A stretch of DNA of 64,000 nucleotides from Rhodanobacter sp. (GTDB taxonomy: Bacteria > Pseudomonadota > Gammaproteobacteria > Xanthomonadales > Rhodanobacteraceae): the NCBI GenBank assembly GCA_024711345.1, contig JANJTA010000035.1, forward strand, positions 1 through 64,000. The letters are read 5' to 3'. Positions 40,866 through 49,807 of the stretch are shown in pieces. The position numbers and the translations under genes were made by a program. The notes beneath the pieces were generated by a model, which was not told the DNA's origin, searched no databases, and worked only from the letters and a program-made list of their open reading frames with translations. Positions within the stretch are counted from its first letter, which is position 1. Each line of letters begins with the position of its first letter.

Positions 40866-41463
40866 ACTCAAACCCATCGCCTGCGCCATGCCCGACGGCC
40901 GCGTGGCCGTGTACATCGGCGCCATGTATTCCTACCTGTCGAGGGATAAAGCGCGCGAACTCCAGGCGCAGATCGGCGAGGCGCTTGGCGATGTGCCCGA
41001 AGCCGCGGGTATGGATGAAGACTCGATCGCCCTTCAATCCGCCCGCGAGATTGCCGAGATGGCCGAGCTGGATCACTCGCAACTGGTGGCGAAAATTCAG
41101 GTGCGCGTGCTAGCCGCCATGAAAACGGTCAGCGGCCGAGGCGCCGCCGTGCCGGTTGATGGTGTCGCGCTGATCGCGGCCGAGCGCCAGCGGCAGAAAG
41201 ATGTCGAAGGATGGACCTCTGAGCACGACGACAAGGAGAGTGCTCCGGGCAGTCTCCCGATGGCGGCGGCAGCGTATGCGCTTCGAGAAACGCATGTCGG
41301 CGAACACATCCTTTGGCCATGGGGCATGAATTGGTGGAAGCCTGGCGAAGGCATCGCCGGCCGCATCCGCGACCACGTCAAAGCGGGTGCGCTGCTCGCG
41401 GCTGAAATTGATCGCTTGCAGCGCATGCTCGCCACCGCCCACCAGGAGCCGGTCAATGGCTGA
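40858..41463 (+). CDS. Phage protein, unknown, two-part
   Basis: 201 residues; overlaps the RT end by 8 bases. N-terminal part with AMPDGRVAVYIGAMYSYLSRDKARELQAQIGEAL. C-terminal part (LIAAERQRQKDVEGWTSEHDDKE...WPWGMNWWKPGEGIAGRIRDHVKAGALLAAEIDRL) is a domain common in phage early proteins of unknown role. Possibly a fusion of two small genes. Confidence 0.7.
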   Translation: MPELKPIACAMPDGRVAVYIGAMYSYLSRDKARELQAQIGEALGDVPEAAGMDEDSIALQSAREIAEMAELDHSQLVAKIQVRVLAAMKTVSGRGAAVPVDGVALIAAERQRQKDVEGWTSEHDDKESAPGSLPMAAAAYALRETHVGEHILWPWGMNWWKPGEGIAGRIRDHVKAGALLAAEIDRLQRMLATAHQEPVNG

Positions 41464-41704
41464 CCTCGAGCAAATCCTCCTGCACCTGTGCCGCTTCGGC
41501 AGACCCAGGCTATCCCGGATGGACCGCGGCTGGCATTGCTGGGTCAGCATGCATGTGCAGGCCGTCGGCGCCGCCGTCGAAATCAAGTCCGAATTCGACC
41601 ACGCCACCCCTCTGGAATCCGCGCAAGTCTGCCTCGACCGCGTTCAGGCCGTGGTGCGCGACATCAGCAAGCTGGCCGACAACAAGGCGCTCACTCATGG
41701 CTGA
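41456..41704 (+). CDS. Small phage protein, unknown
   Basis: 82 residues from the ATG at 41456. WHCWVSMHVQAVGAAVEIKSEFDHATPLESAQVCLDRVQAVVRDI suggests a strand then a helix. Overlaps both neighbours by 8 bases. Confidence 0.6.
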   Translation: MADLEQILLHLCRFGRPRLSRMDRGWHCWVSMHVQAVGAAVEIKSEFDHATPLESAQVCLDRVQAVVRDISKLADNKALTHG

Positions 41705-43532
41705 CGGCTCCCAGCAGCACGCCTTCAACTTCCCCACCAAACCGCTGACATCAGCCCTGCGCCCCTGCGAAATCGTGGTCGATTTCTTCGCCGGCGGCGG
41801 CGGTGCCAGCGAAGCGCTGCGCCAGGCGCTGGGCCGCGACCCCGACGTGGCCGTCAACCACGACCCCGACGCGCTCGGCATGCACGCCGCCAACCACCCG
41901 TTCACCCGGCACATGGAAGCCGACGTGTGGGCGGTGGACATCCTGCGCGAAGTCGCCGGCCGCCCGGTGGGCTGGTTCCACGGCAGCCCGGACTGCACGC
42001 ATTTCAGCCAGGCCAAGGGCGGCCAGCCGCGATCGCGCGCCACGCGCTCGCTCAGCTGGGTCATGGTCAAGGTTGCCGGCACGCTGGCACGCCACGGCCT
42101 CGCACCACGGCTCATCAGCCTGGAGAACGTGCGCCAGATCCTCACCTGGTGCCCGCTGGTCGCCAAGCGCGACAAAGCCACCGGCCGCGTCGTGCGCCTC
42201 GACGGCACCGTGGCCGCACCCGGCGAACGCACCCCGCTGCGCGAGCAGTTCCTGGTGCCGGACAAGAAGCGCGCCGGCAGCATCTGGCGGCAGTTCGTCG
42301 CCGCGCTGCGCGCGCTGGGTTACGTCGTGGAGTGGCGCATCCTGCGCGCCTGTGACTACGGCGCCGGCACCAGCCGCGAGCGCCTGTTCCTCATCGCGCG
42401 CCGCGACGGCGAGCCCATCGTCTGGCCTGGGCCGACGCACGGGCCCGGCCGCGCACAGCCGTATGTCACCGCCGCCGACTGCATCGACTGGTCCATCCCG
42501 TGCCCTTCCATCTTCACCCGCAAGAAGCCGCTGGCCGACGCCACCCAGCGCCGCATTGCTCGCGGCGTGATGCGCTACGTGGTGGAGGCAGCTGAACCGT
42601 TCATCGTGCAGTGCGCCAATGCTTCGGCCAATGGCATCGCGCCCGCCAGCGATCCGCTTGGCGTGGTCACCGCGTGGCCGAAGGGCGGCGCGCATGCAGT
42701 GGTGGCGCCGACACTGGTGCAGACCGGCTACGGCGAGCGGGCCGGCCAGGCCCCGCGCGCGCTCGATCTGCAGTCGCCACTCGGCACCGTCGTCGGTGGA
42801 GGCACCAAACACGCGCTGGTCACCGCACTGCTGGCCGGCGTCGGTGGCCGCGCGGGCGACACCGAGCCACGCCCGGTCAACCAGCCGGGATATACAGTCA
42901 CCGCAAAAGCCGACTGCGCCGTCGTCACCGCCTTCCTCGAGCAAGCCAACGGCGGCGGCGAGAACGGCAACCCGGCCCGCTCGCGTGGCGCCGATGAGCC
43001 GGTGAACAGCATCACCGGCAGCGGCAACCAGCAGCGGCTGGTGACGGCGCACATGGCCAAGCTGCGTGGCACCAGCAGCGCCGCCGACGTGGTCGACCCG
43101 CTGGCCACCATCAGCGCCGGTGGCGAACACCACGCCGTGGTCGAATGCACGCTGAGCCCGGAACACGAAGCCGGCGCGCTGCGCGTCGCCGCGTTCCTGG
43201 TCAACTACTACGGCAACGGCGCCCCGCGCGACCTGCGCGAATCGCTCGACACGGTAACCACCCGAGACCGCCTCGCACTGGTCACCGTCACGATCAAGGG
43301 CACGCCCTACGTCATCGTGGACATCGGCCTGCGCATGCTCAAGCCGCGCGAGCTATACCGCGCTCAGGGCTTCCCCGCCGACTACATCATCGACCGCACC
43401 GCCAGCGGCAAGCCGCTCACCATCAGCGCGGCCGTGCGCATGGTCGGCAACAGCGTCAGCCCGCCGCCCCTCTGCGCGATCGCGCGGGCCAACCTCGACC
43501 CGGTCGATGTACGGGAAAGGCTCGTCGCATGA
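41697..43532 (+). CDS. DNA cytosine-5 methyltransferase
   Basis: 611 residues from the ATG at 41697. Motif I VVDFFAGGGGASEAL near residue 24, motif IV SPDCTHFSQ with the catalytic Cys near 99, motif VI LENVRQI near 142, motif VIII-like GAGTSRERLFLIARR near 222, and motifs IX-X (ELYRAQGFPADY, MVGNSVSPP) at the C-terminus. Between about 320 and 535 lie six repeats of a unit with PLxTVxxxxxHALV, longer than usual for the recognition region. It probably protects phage DNA from restriction. Confidence 0.9.
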   Translation: MADGSQQHAFNFPTKPLTSALRPCEIVVDFFAGGGGASEALRQALGRDPDVAVNHDPDALGMHAANHPFTRHMEADVWAVDILREVAGRPVGWFHGSPDCTHFSQAKGGQPRSRATRSLSWVMVKVAGTLARHGLAPRLISLENVRQILTWCPLVAKRDKATGRVVRLDGTVAAPGERTPLREQFLVPDKKRAGSIWRQFVAALRALGYVVEWRILRACDYGAGTSRERLFLIARRDGEPIVWPGPTHGPGRAQPYVTAADCIDWSIPCPSIFTRKKPLADATQRRIARGVMRYVVEAAEPFIVQCANASANGIAPASDPLGVVTAWPKGGAHAVVAPTLVQTGYGERAGQAPRALDLQSPLGTVVGGGTKHALVTALLAGVGGRAGDTEPRPVNQPGYTVTAKADCAVVTAFLEQANGGGENGNPARSRGADEPVNSITGSGNQQRLVTAHMAKLRGTSSAADVVDPLATISAGGEHHAVVECTLSPEHEAGALRVAAFLVNYYGNGAPRDLRESLDTVTTRDRLALVTVTIKGTPYVIVDIGLRMLKPRELYRAQGFPADYIIDRTASGKPLTISAAVRMVGNSVSPPPLCAIARANLDPVDVRERLVA

Positions 43533-43723
43533 CCCGCGAATCCACCCAGCAGCGCGAAGAACGCCGCCTCACCGCCGCTGCGGAACGCGCCACCGGCCAA
43601 TTCCACTGCTCGTCGTCCGCCCACTGGGCCACCGGCGAGCCCGTCATCATCCGCGGCCGCAAGGTGTGCCAGGCCTGCGCCGCCAAGCGGCGCAAAACGC
43701 TCAAGGGGAAAGCCCATGGCTGA
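43529..43723 (+). CDS. Small phage protein with CxxC-like pattern
   Basis: 64 residues, basic. REERRLTAAAERATGQFHCSSSAHWATGEPVIIRGRKVCQACAAKRRKTLKG; the Cys...CxxC arrangement may bind zinc. ATGA overlap with the methyltransferase. Confidence 0.6.
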   Translation: MTRESTQQREERRLTAAAERATGQFHCSSSAHWATGEPVIIRGRKVCQACAAKRRKTLKGKAHG

Positions 43724-44042
43724 CATGCCAACCACCGCGGCCGCCAACGACGAAACCCTCGGGCTGGAGCAAGCCGCCACGCTGCTGCACCTCGGCCTCG
43801 AGGCGATGAAAGACCTGGTGCGCGAAGGCGCCGTGCCCGCCCTGCAGCTCAACCAAAAGCACACCGTGCTGCTGCGCGCCGACCTGCTCGCCTACGTGCG
43901 CGAGGAAGGCCGCAAGCAAGCCGAGCAGCGCCGTCGCATGCGCAAGGGCGGCAACACCCAACCCGTCGACGCCGCCAGCAGCAGGACACGCCGCGCGCGT
44001 GCACCGAAGCCGGACCTGAGCAGGTACGAAGCACAGGGATAA
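43716..44042 (+). CDS. Excisionase-like HTH protein
   Basis: 108 residues. LGLEQAATLLHLGLEAMKDLVREGAVPALQLNQKHTVLLRADLLAYVRE is the winged-helix HTH of excisionase/MerR-like DNA-binding proteins, followed by a basic tail (RRMRKGG, SRTRRARAPK). Its place near the integrase suggests control of excision direction. Confidence 0.7.
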   Translation: MADMPTTAAANDETLGLEQAATLLHLGLEAMKDLVREGAVPALQLNQKHTVLLRADLLAYVREEGRKQAEQRRRMRKGGNTQPVDAASSRTRRARAPKPDLSRYEAQG

Positions 44043-44121
44043 CCCTTAAATTGAGCGGCGGCAACTTGTTGCCGTCCGTCTCGAATGATGTGTTAGGGCG
44101 CGTGCCCGAACGGAGCGAAAC

Positions 44122-44298
44122 ATGGAAACCGAAACCTGCCCGAATTGCGATGCGCCGATCCCAGCCGATTGCGATGGCAGCGGCGAGGTGATTTGTAGCG
44201 AGTGCGGCGAAGAAACCGGCCACATCGGCTGCGGCGAATGCATGCTTGAAGGTGACGACGGCACCGATTCAGACGACGGACTGCGCCAAGCGGCCTAA
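44122..44298 (+). CDS. Very small zinc-ribbon-like protein
   Basis: 58 residues from the ATG at 44122 with ribosome site CGGAG. Eight cysteines in pairs (CPNCDAPI, DCDGSGEVICSECG, HIGCGECM) and an acidic tail. Probably binds one or two metal ions; function unknown. Confidence 0.6.
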   Translation: METETCPNCDAPIPADCDGSGEVICSECGEETGHIGCGECMLEGDDGTDSDDGLRQAA

Positions 44299-44321
44299 CA
44301 CCGAAGTAAGGAACTGCGACC

Positions 44322-44771
44322 ATGGCGGATGAAATCGTAGGCCACAAGACATTCATCGACGGTCGCGGCAGGTTCAGCCACGAACCGTTGTACCAGAGCG
44401 AGGCCGATGCCTTGCTCAAGAAGGTCGCAGAGGAAGAAGCGCGCCGCGCCGCACTGATGCCGGACGAACAGGCGGCGATCGACATGTTCTTCGATGCATG
44501 GCTGCGCCTGAAAGACTTCGGCTGGCGCGAAGCGTCCTACTGTCCGAAAAACGGCCGCACCTTCCAGGCTATCGAGGCAGGCAGCACCGGCATTCACTTG
44601 TGCCATTACGAAGGCGAGTGGCCCACCGGAACCTATTGGACACACTCGATCGGTGACCTGTGGCCATCACGCCCGACGTTGTTCCGCGAACTCACCACAA
44701 CCGACTCGCCAGCTTGCTCCCCCGCAGGTTCGCATACCGCGCCAGCATCGCCAGGTTCCGATGGCCCGTGA
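44322..44771 (+). CDS. Phage protein, unknown
   Basis: 149 residues. Middle part DMFFDAWLRLKDFGWREASYCPKNGRTFQAIEAGSTGIHLCHYEGEWPTGTYWTHSIGDLWPSRPTLF resembles small phage proteins of unknown role with Trp/Tyr-rich strands. The last 27 residues are antisense to the integrase end (convergent overlap 44692-44771). Confidence 0.65.
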   Translation: MADEIVGHKTFIDGRGRFSHEPLYQSEADALLKKVAEEEARRAALMPDEQAAIDMFFDAWLRLKDFGWREASYCPKNGRTFQAIEAGSTGIHLCHYEGEWPTGTYWTHSIGDLWPSRPTLFRELTTTDSPACSPAGSHTAPASPGSDGP

Positions 44772-45813
44772 TCTTCGCGATCTCCAAGTCGCTCAGCTCC
44801 GTGCGTTCGAACAGCCGGCTGGTGGCCTCGTGCCGCAGATCGTGGAAGCGGAGGTCGACGCACTTGGCCGCCGCGAAGATCCGCGCGTACTGCCGCGACA
44901 ACCGCGACGTGGTGCGTTCCAGACTGCGCCGGCTCAGGTCGCCGTCCCACCACGGGAACAGCAACGCATCCGGCGCCATGCCTTGCACGTAGCCGGCCAG
45001 CACCGCACGCGCCACCGACGATAGCGGAACCTGCCGCTTGTCGCCGTTCTTGGTCTTGTCGAGGAACACCGTCATGCGCGGCAGGTCGACCTGCCGCACC
45101 TCCAGCGTGTACATCTCGCGCATCCGCATCGCCGACTCGAGCGCCAGGTCGAACAGCACCACCAGCGCCTCGACCTCCCGCCGCGCCAGTGCGCGCTGAC
45201 GCCCCTCAGGCTTCTCGCCGGCCAGGATCGCGCGTATGCGCAGTTCCTCGCCATCCTCCAACCGGCGGTCGCGCTCTTCTTCCTCTTTCGCCTCGCCATC
45301 AATCACTGTCACCGCCTCAACATCGTGCGGCGTGTACGTGGCATAACCCTTGGCCAGCAGTCGCAGCGGGTTGAACGGCAACTCGCCGCGCGCCGCCAGC
45401 CAGTCCAGGCACCGCGCCAACGCGCCCACGTGCTTGCGCACCGTGCTCGGCGACAGGTTCTGTTCCCGCTTCAACGCCGACACCCAGCCCTGCGCCCACA
45501 CGAAGCTCAACGCCGGCAGGCCCAGCTCGCGCGGCAGCCGCATCGTGACGACGTCCAGCAACCGCTTGTCCTCCACCGTGACGTGCTGGTCGAGCAGGTA
45601 GCGCCGCACCCCATCGCGCAGCGTGTTCGCTATCTCGCGCTTTTCCGCAAACTCGTCCGGCACCACGCCGCGATCGAGCAGCGCCTCCACGCGCCGCACG
45701 TACTCATCACCCTCGGCCTCATCGGCGAAGCTCAAATAAAGCGGCCTGGGCAACAACCCAAGCCGCTTGATCGTGTAGTGCCAGGTATCCCCTCGTCGGC
45801 GCTTCGTCGCCAT
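44692..45813 (-). CDS. int: Tyrosine-recombinase integrase
   Basis: 373 residues from the ATG at 45813; the open frame continues upstream through the tRNA genes but that part is not protein-like. N-terminal Arm-binding part (WHYTIKRLGLLPRPLYLSFADEAEG), core-binding helices (LSPSTVRKHVGALARCLDWLAARGELPFNPL), and catalytic residues in AMRMREMYTLEV (Arg), HDLRHEA (His, Arg), TGHRN (His) and the Tyr in ARYANL. It integrates the phage into tRNA-Cys, whose intact copy lies 147 bases upstream. Confidence 0.95.
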   Translation of the reverse strand: MATKRRRGDTWHYTIKRLGLLPRPLYLSFADEAEGDEYVRRVEALLDRGVVPDEFAEKREIANTLRDGVRRYLLDQHVTVEDKRLLDVVTMRLPRELGLPALSFVWAQGWVSALKREQNLSPSTVRKHVGALARCLDWLAARGELPFNPLRLLAKGYATYTPHDVEAVTVIDGEAKEEEERDRRLEDGEELRIRAILAGEKPEGRQRALARREVEALVVLFDLALESAMRMREMYTLEVRQVDLPRMTVFLDKTKNGDKRQVPLSSVARAVLAGYVQGMAPDALLFPWWDGDLSRRSLERTTSRLSRQYARIFAAAKCVDLRFHDLRHEATSRLFERTELSDLEIAKITGHRNLAMLARYANLRGSKLASRLW

Positions 45814-45955
45814 CGCCAAAACTCCCGTCCACGGAAAACGCTCAACCTTCCACGAGTTTACCGCCCGAAACCGGGTGGCAAGCAAGCGATTTCGCCCCAC
45901 AAACGCAAGATTCAACGCAACAAAAAAGCGCCCGAAGGCGCTTAAGTGCTTGATT
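45814..45955. other. Phage attachment arm between integrase and attR
   Basis: 142 bases without a gene. It holds the integrase promoter region, presumably integrase arm sites (not resolvable by eye), and the phage-encoded replacement terminator. Confidence 0.5.
45922..45943 (-). terminator. Phage-supplied replacement terminator for tRNA-Cys
   Basis: Perfect 7-bp stem (AAGCGCC / GGCGCTT on the plus strand) with a 4-nt loop and six T on the minus strand. It lies 12 bases beyond the 48-bp repeat, so it ends the host tRNA transcript in the lysogen and keeps it out of the integrase gene. Confidence 0.75.
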
Positions 45956-46003
45956 GCAATGGAGGCCAAGGTCGGAATCGAACCGGCGTACGCGGATTTG
46001 CAG
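45956..46003 (-). repeat. Right attachment site: 48-bp repeat within intact tRNA-Cys
   Basis: Identical to 5972-6019. Includes four phage bases beyond the encoded CCA, then the 3' half of tRNA-Cys up to the anticodon loop. Confidence 0.95.
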
Positions 46004-46033
46004 TCCGCTGCATGACCACTCTGCCACCTGGCC
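45960..46033 (-). tRNA. tRNA-Cys (anticodon GCA), integration target
   Basis: 74 nt with encoded CCA. Acceptor GGCCAGG/CTTGGCC (one G.T pair), anticodon loop CTGCAAA, T-arm GGTTCGATTCC. Reconstituted by the phage; the 3' 44 nt lie in the att repeat. Confidence 0.95.
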
Positions 46034-46078
46034 ATTGCTTGGTGCATCGCGACCATGATGATCGCAGCTTGCCTGTAA

Positions 46079-46105
46079 AAAACAAAACCCCGGTGGACCG
46101 AGGTT
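46079..46105 (-). terminator. Hairpin between tRNA-Gly and tRNA-Cys
   Basis: On the minus strand a stem AACCTCGG/CCGGGGTT is followed by TTGTTTTTT. Probably a partial terminator or processing hairpin in the tRNA transcript. Confidence 0.5.
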
Positions 46106-46117
46106 ATGCCTGAAGAC

Positions 46118-46193
<76 letters not shown>

Positions 46194-46286
46194 ATCGGAG
46201 CCGCGAATCATAGCAGAACGAAGTTGCTTGTGAATAGCCTCGACACGGCTTCCGCCACGACGTGCGCGAGCGGGCGCCGATACGAC

Positions 46287-46312
46287 AAAGCCCCGGGCGG
46301 GCCGGGGCTTTT
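46287..46312. terminator. Hairpin between the two tRNA-Gly genes
   Basis: 10-bp perfect stem (AAAGCCCCGG / CCGGGGCTTT), 5-nt loop, with a short T run on the plus strand and TTTG on the minus strand. Likely an attenuator or processing site. Confidence 0.5.
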
Positions 46313-46320
46313 CTGCAAAC

Positions 46321-46396
<76 letters not shown>

Positions 46397-46465
46397 ATCG
46401 GAGGCGCGCATTCTAATACGTGAATGCGGCTCGTCAAGCCTGCGCCGCCTCCTCGGCGCCGGTAC

Positions 46466-47065
46466 TCAGGCCTGGCCGTTGCCCGACGCACCGTCCGCGC
46501 GGAGGCTCGGCCACGCGGCGCGCAGATAGTGCAGGCCCGACCAGATCGTCAGCACGCCGGCGACCACCAGCAGGCCCTCGCCGATGTGGTACAGCCGCAG
46601 CGCCTCGGCGGCCTTTTCGTGCTGCACGATCAGCACCACCAGCGCGACCATCTGCATCACCGTCTTCAGCTTGCCGATGAAGGCCACCTTGACGGTGGCG
46701 CGCATGCCGATCTCGGCCATCCACTCGCGCAGCGCCGACACGCTGATCTCGCGCCCCACGATCACCGCCGCCGTCACCGCCATCAGCACGCCCGGCCAGC
46801 CGCCGCGGTGCGATTCGACCAGCAGGAACAGCGTCACCGCCACCATCAGCTTGTCGGCGACCGGGTCGAGGAACGCGCCGAACGCCGAGGTGAGGTTCAG
46901 CCGCCGCGCCAGGTAGCCGTCCAGCCAGTCGGTGACCGCCGCCAGCACGAACACGATGGCCGCGGTGATGTTGTGCCCCGGAAACGGCAGGTAGAACACC
47001 ACCACCATTACCGGCAGCAGGGCAACACGGAAAAGGGTCAGCCAGGTCGGCAGGTTGATGTGCAT
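46466..47065 (-). CDS. pgsA: CDP-diacylglycerol-glycerol-3-phosphate 3-phosphatidyltransferase
   Basis: 199 residues, integral membrane enzyme making phosphatidylglycerophosphate. The CDP-alcohol phosphotransferase motif is complete: DGYLARRLNLTSAFGAFLDPVADK near residues 56-80. Five or six membrane segments. Start at the ATG of MHINLPTWLTLFR, the conserved N-terminus; an upstream in-frame start is less likely. Downstream of uvrC. Confidence 0.95.
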   Translation of the reverse strand: MHINLPTWLTLFRVALLPVMVVVFYLPFPGHNITAAIVFVLAAVTDWLDGYLARRLNLTSAFGAFLDPVADKLMVAVTLFLLVESHRGGWPGVLMAVTAAVIVGREISVSALREWMAEIGMRATVKVAFIGKLKTVMQMVALVVLIVQHEKAAEALRLYHIGEGLLVVAGVLTIWSGLHYLRAAWPSLRADGASGNGQA

Positions 47066-47137
47066 GGTTCGTCCCGATGGTTTGCCGCAGTTTCGCACGC
47101 CGGTGCGCCACTGCCGAGTGAATGCGCCTGCCGGCGA

Positions 47138-48964
47138 TCAGCCGTGCAGGCTGGCGTAGATGCGTTCGGCCAGGCCGCGGTCGATGCCCTTCACTTGCAT
47201 CAGCTCCTCGACGCCGGCGCGCTCCAGTCCCTGCATGCCGCCAAACGCCTTCAGCAGGGCGGAACGCCGACGCGCACCGATACCCGGCACGTCTTCCAGC
47301 ACGCTGCGCTCGCGCGCCTTCTCGCGCCGCTTGCGGTGGCCGCTGATGGCGAAGCGGTGCGCTTCGTCGCGCACCGCGGCCACCAGGTGCAGTGCCGGCG
47401 ACGACGAACCCGGATGCAGCTCGCGGCCGGAGCCTGCCAGCACCAGGGTTTCCTCGCCGGCGCGCCGGCCCGGCCCCTTCGCCACGCCGACCACCTCGAT
47501 GCCGGTGACGCCGAGATCGCGCAGCACCTCCAGTGCCTGCGCCACCTGCCCGCCACCGCCATCGATCAGCAGCACGTCCGGGCGCGCGCCCTCGCCTTCG
47601 GCCAGTTTGCGGAAGCGTCGGGTCAGCGCCTGATGCATCGCCGCGTAGTCGTCGCCGGGCGTGATGCCGGCGATGTTGAAGCGGCGGTAGTGTGATTTCT
47701 CCGGGCCTTCCGGGCCGAACACCACGCACGAGGCCACGGTGAGTTCGCCCATGGTGTGGCTGATGTCGAAACACTCGATGCGCCGCGGCGACTCGTCCAG
47801 GCCGAGCACCTTCTGCAGGTCGTCGAAGCGCGTGCCCAGGGTCTGCCGGCTGGCCAGCCGTGCGGTCAACGAGGCCTGCGCGTTGCGCTCGGCCATCTGC
47901 AGAAACTGCGCGCGCTCGCCGCGCACGCTGGATTTCAGCTCCACCGCATGGCCGGCCTGCTGGCCGAGCAGCTCGGCCAGGATGGCCTGGTCGGCCAGCG
48001 GCTCGCCCAGGATCAGCTCGCGCGGCACCGGGCGATCCAGGTAGTACTGCGCGATGAACTGGGCCAGCACGTCGGCCGGCTCCGCGTCCAGCGGCAGACG
48101 CGGAAAGAAGTCGCGCGTACCCAGGCTGACGCCGTTGCGGAAGAACAGCACGCTGACGCAGGCCAGGCCCGCCTCGATGCGACAGGCGATCACGTCCATG
48201 TCCGCGCTGGCGCCCTGCACATGGTTCTGCGCCTGCAGCTGGCGCAGCGCGGCCACCTGGTCACGCAGTTTCGCCGCGCGCTCGAACTGCAGCGCCTTGC
48301 TGGCCTGCTCCATCGCTTCGGCCAGTTCGTCGATCACCGCGTTGCTGCGCCCTTCCAGGAACATCTCGGCGTGGCGCACGTCGTTGCGGTAGTCCTCCAC
48401 GCTGATCAGGCCGACGCAGGGCGCGCTGCAGCGGCCGATCTGGTACAGCAGGCAAGGCCGCGTGCGGTTGCGGAAGTAGCTATCCTCGCACTGGCGCACC
48501 TTGAACAGCTTCTGCATCAGGTTGAGGCTCTCGCGCACCGCGTAGGCGCTGGGGTACGGCCCGAAGTAGCGCCCCGGCAGGTTCTTCGCACCGCGATGGA
48601 AGGCCAGCCGCGGGTAGTCCTCGCCGCTGGAGAGGTAGATGTACGGGTAGCTCTTGTCGTCGCGCAGCAGGATGTTGTAGCGCGGCTTGAGCGACTTGAT
48701 CAGCTGCGATTCCAGCAGCAGCGCCTCGCCCTCGGTGCGCGTCACGGTGATCTCGACGCGGGCGATCTGCGCCACCATCGCGGCGATGCGCGGCTCCATC
48801 CGCGGTTTCAGGAAATAGCTGCCGACGCGCTTCCTGAGGTTGCCCGCCTTGCCCACGTAGAGCAGCTCGCCGGCCGCGTCGAAGTGGCGGTAGACGCCGG
48901 GCGAAGTGGTGAGCGTGCGGACGAAGGCCTTGCCGTCGAAGGGGGGCGGTTGCGCGGACTGCAT
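47138..48964 (-). CDS. uvrC: Excinuclease ABC subunit C
   Basis: 608 residues. Makes both incisions in nucleotide excision repair. N-terminal GIY-YIG nuclease (PGVYRHF...LLYVGKAGNLRKRVGSYF), the UvrB-binding UVR region near 205-240, an RNase-H-like C-terminal nuclease (RIECFDISHTMG; VLLIDGGGGQV) and tandem HhH (LEDVPGIGARRRSALLKAFGG; LMQVKGI). Usual family length. Confidence 0.95.
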   Translation of the reverse strand: MQSAQPPPFDGKAFVRTLTTSPGVYRHFDAAGELLYVGKAGNLRKRVGSYFLKPRMEPRIAAMVAQIARVEITVTRTEGEALLLESQLIKSLKPRYNILLRDDKSYPYIYLSSGEDYPRLAFHRGAKNLPGRYFGPYPSAYAVRESLNLMQKLFKVRQCEDSYFRNRTRPCLLYQIGRCSAPCVGLISVEDYRNDVRHAEMFLEGRSNAVIDELAEAMEQASKALQFERAAKLRDQVAALRQLQAQNHVQGASADMDVIACRIEAGLACVSVLFFRNGVSLGTRDFFPRLPLDAEPADVLAQFIAQYYLDRPVPRELILGEPLADQAILAELLGQQAGHAVELKSSVRGERAQFLQMAERNAQASLTARLASRQTLGTRFDDLQKVLGLDESPRRIECFDISHTMGELTVASCVVFGPEGPEKSHYRRFNIAGITPGDDYAAMHQALTRRFRKLAEGEGARPDVLLIDGGGGQVAQALEVLRDLGVTGIEVVGVAKGPGRRAGEETLVLAGSGRELHPGSSSPALHLVAAVRDEAHRFAISGHRKRREKARERSVLEDVPGIGARRRSALLKAFGGMQGLERAGVEELMQVKGIDRGLAERIYASLHG

Positions 48965-49003
48965 GGGGTCATTCTAGCGGCGATGACCTCATCACATGGA
49001 GAC

Positions 49004-49783
49004 TCAGTGCTGCGCGCGCAACCACTGCTCCGCGCGCTCCAGGTCGGCCTCGGTGTCGATGCCGGGCGGGAACGGCTCCGGGGTCAGCCGCACGGCGATC
49101 GCATGGCCGTGTTCCAGCACGCGCAGTTGCTCCAGCGATTCGGTCTGCTCCAGCGGCGTACGCGGCAGACGGCTGTAGCGGTCGAGGAAGCCGGCGCGGT
49201 AGGCGTAGATGCCGATGTGGCGCAGGAACGGCGAGCCGGACGGCAGCGCGTGGCGGTCGACGGCGAACGCGTCGCGCGCCCATGGCAGCGGCGCGCGGCT
49301 GAAATACAGTGCGCGGCCGTTGACGGTGCGCACCAGCTTCACCACGTTCGGGTCGAACAGTTCCTCGGCATCGATGATCGGCGTGGCCAGGGTGGCCATC
49401 GGCGCGTCGTCGCCGGCCAGCGCCTGCGCCACCGCGCGGATGCCGGCGGCGGGCGCGAAGGGCTCGTCGCCCTGCAGGTTCACCACGATGCTGTCGTCAG
49501 CCCAGCCGTAGTGCTGTGCGCACTCGGCCAGCCGGTCGCTGCCCGAGGCATGGTCGCTGCGGGTCATGCACACGTCCACGCCTTCCTGCCCGGCCAGCGC
49601 GTCGGCGATGCGACGGTCGTCCACTGCCACCACCACCTGGCGGGCGCCAGCCTGCAGCGCGCGCTGCGCCACCCGCACCACCATCGGCACGCCGTCGATC
49701 GCGCGCAGCGGCTTGGCCGGCAACCGGGTCGAGCCGTAGCGGGCGGGAATGGCGACGATGAACGGCGGCACGGCGTTGGACAT
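49004..49783 (-). CDS. kdsB: 3-deoxy-manno-octulosonate cytidylyltransferase
   Basis: 259 residues. Activates Kdo as CMP-Kdo for lipopolysaccharide synthesis in the cytoplasm. N-terminal [15 protein letters not shown], then [15 protein letters not shown] and NLQGDEPF, all conserved in the family. Follows aroA with a 24-base gap. Confidence 0.95.
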   Translation of the reverse strand: MSNAVPPFIVAIPARYGSTRLPAKPLRAIDGVPMVVRVAQRALQAGARQVVVAVDDRRIADALAGQEGVDVCMTRSDHASGSDRLAECAQHYGWADDSIVVNLQGDEPFAPAAGIRAVAQALAGDDAPMATLATPIIDAEELFDPNVVKLVRTVNGRALYFSRAPLPWARDAFAVDRHALPSGSPFLRHIGIYAYRAGFLDRYSRLPRTPLEQTESLEQLRVLEHGHAIAVRLTPEPFPPGIDTEADLERAEQWLRAQH

Positions 49784-49807
49784 GGTGATTCCGATCGATG
49801 GGTAATG

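Larger units (their letters stand above)
5972..46003. mobile_element. Complete lambda-type siphovirus prophage with a DGR (about 40 kb)
   Basis: Bounded by the 48-bp repeat in tRNA-Cys. It contains every module expected of a functional phage: integrase, excisionase-like gene, divergent repressor/Cro, primase-helicase, terminase pair, portal, capsid, tail tube, G/GT chaperone, tape measure, tail tip, fibre, lysin, holin and Rz/Rz1. Long contractile-tail genes (sheath, baseplate wedge) are absent, so a non-contractile tail is inferred. Two genes appear broken: the methyltransferase near 28640 and DGR target 1. Confidence 0.95.
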
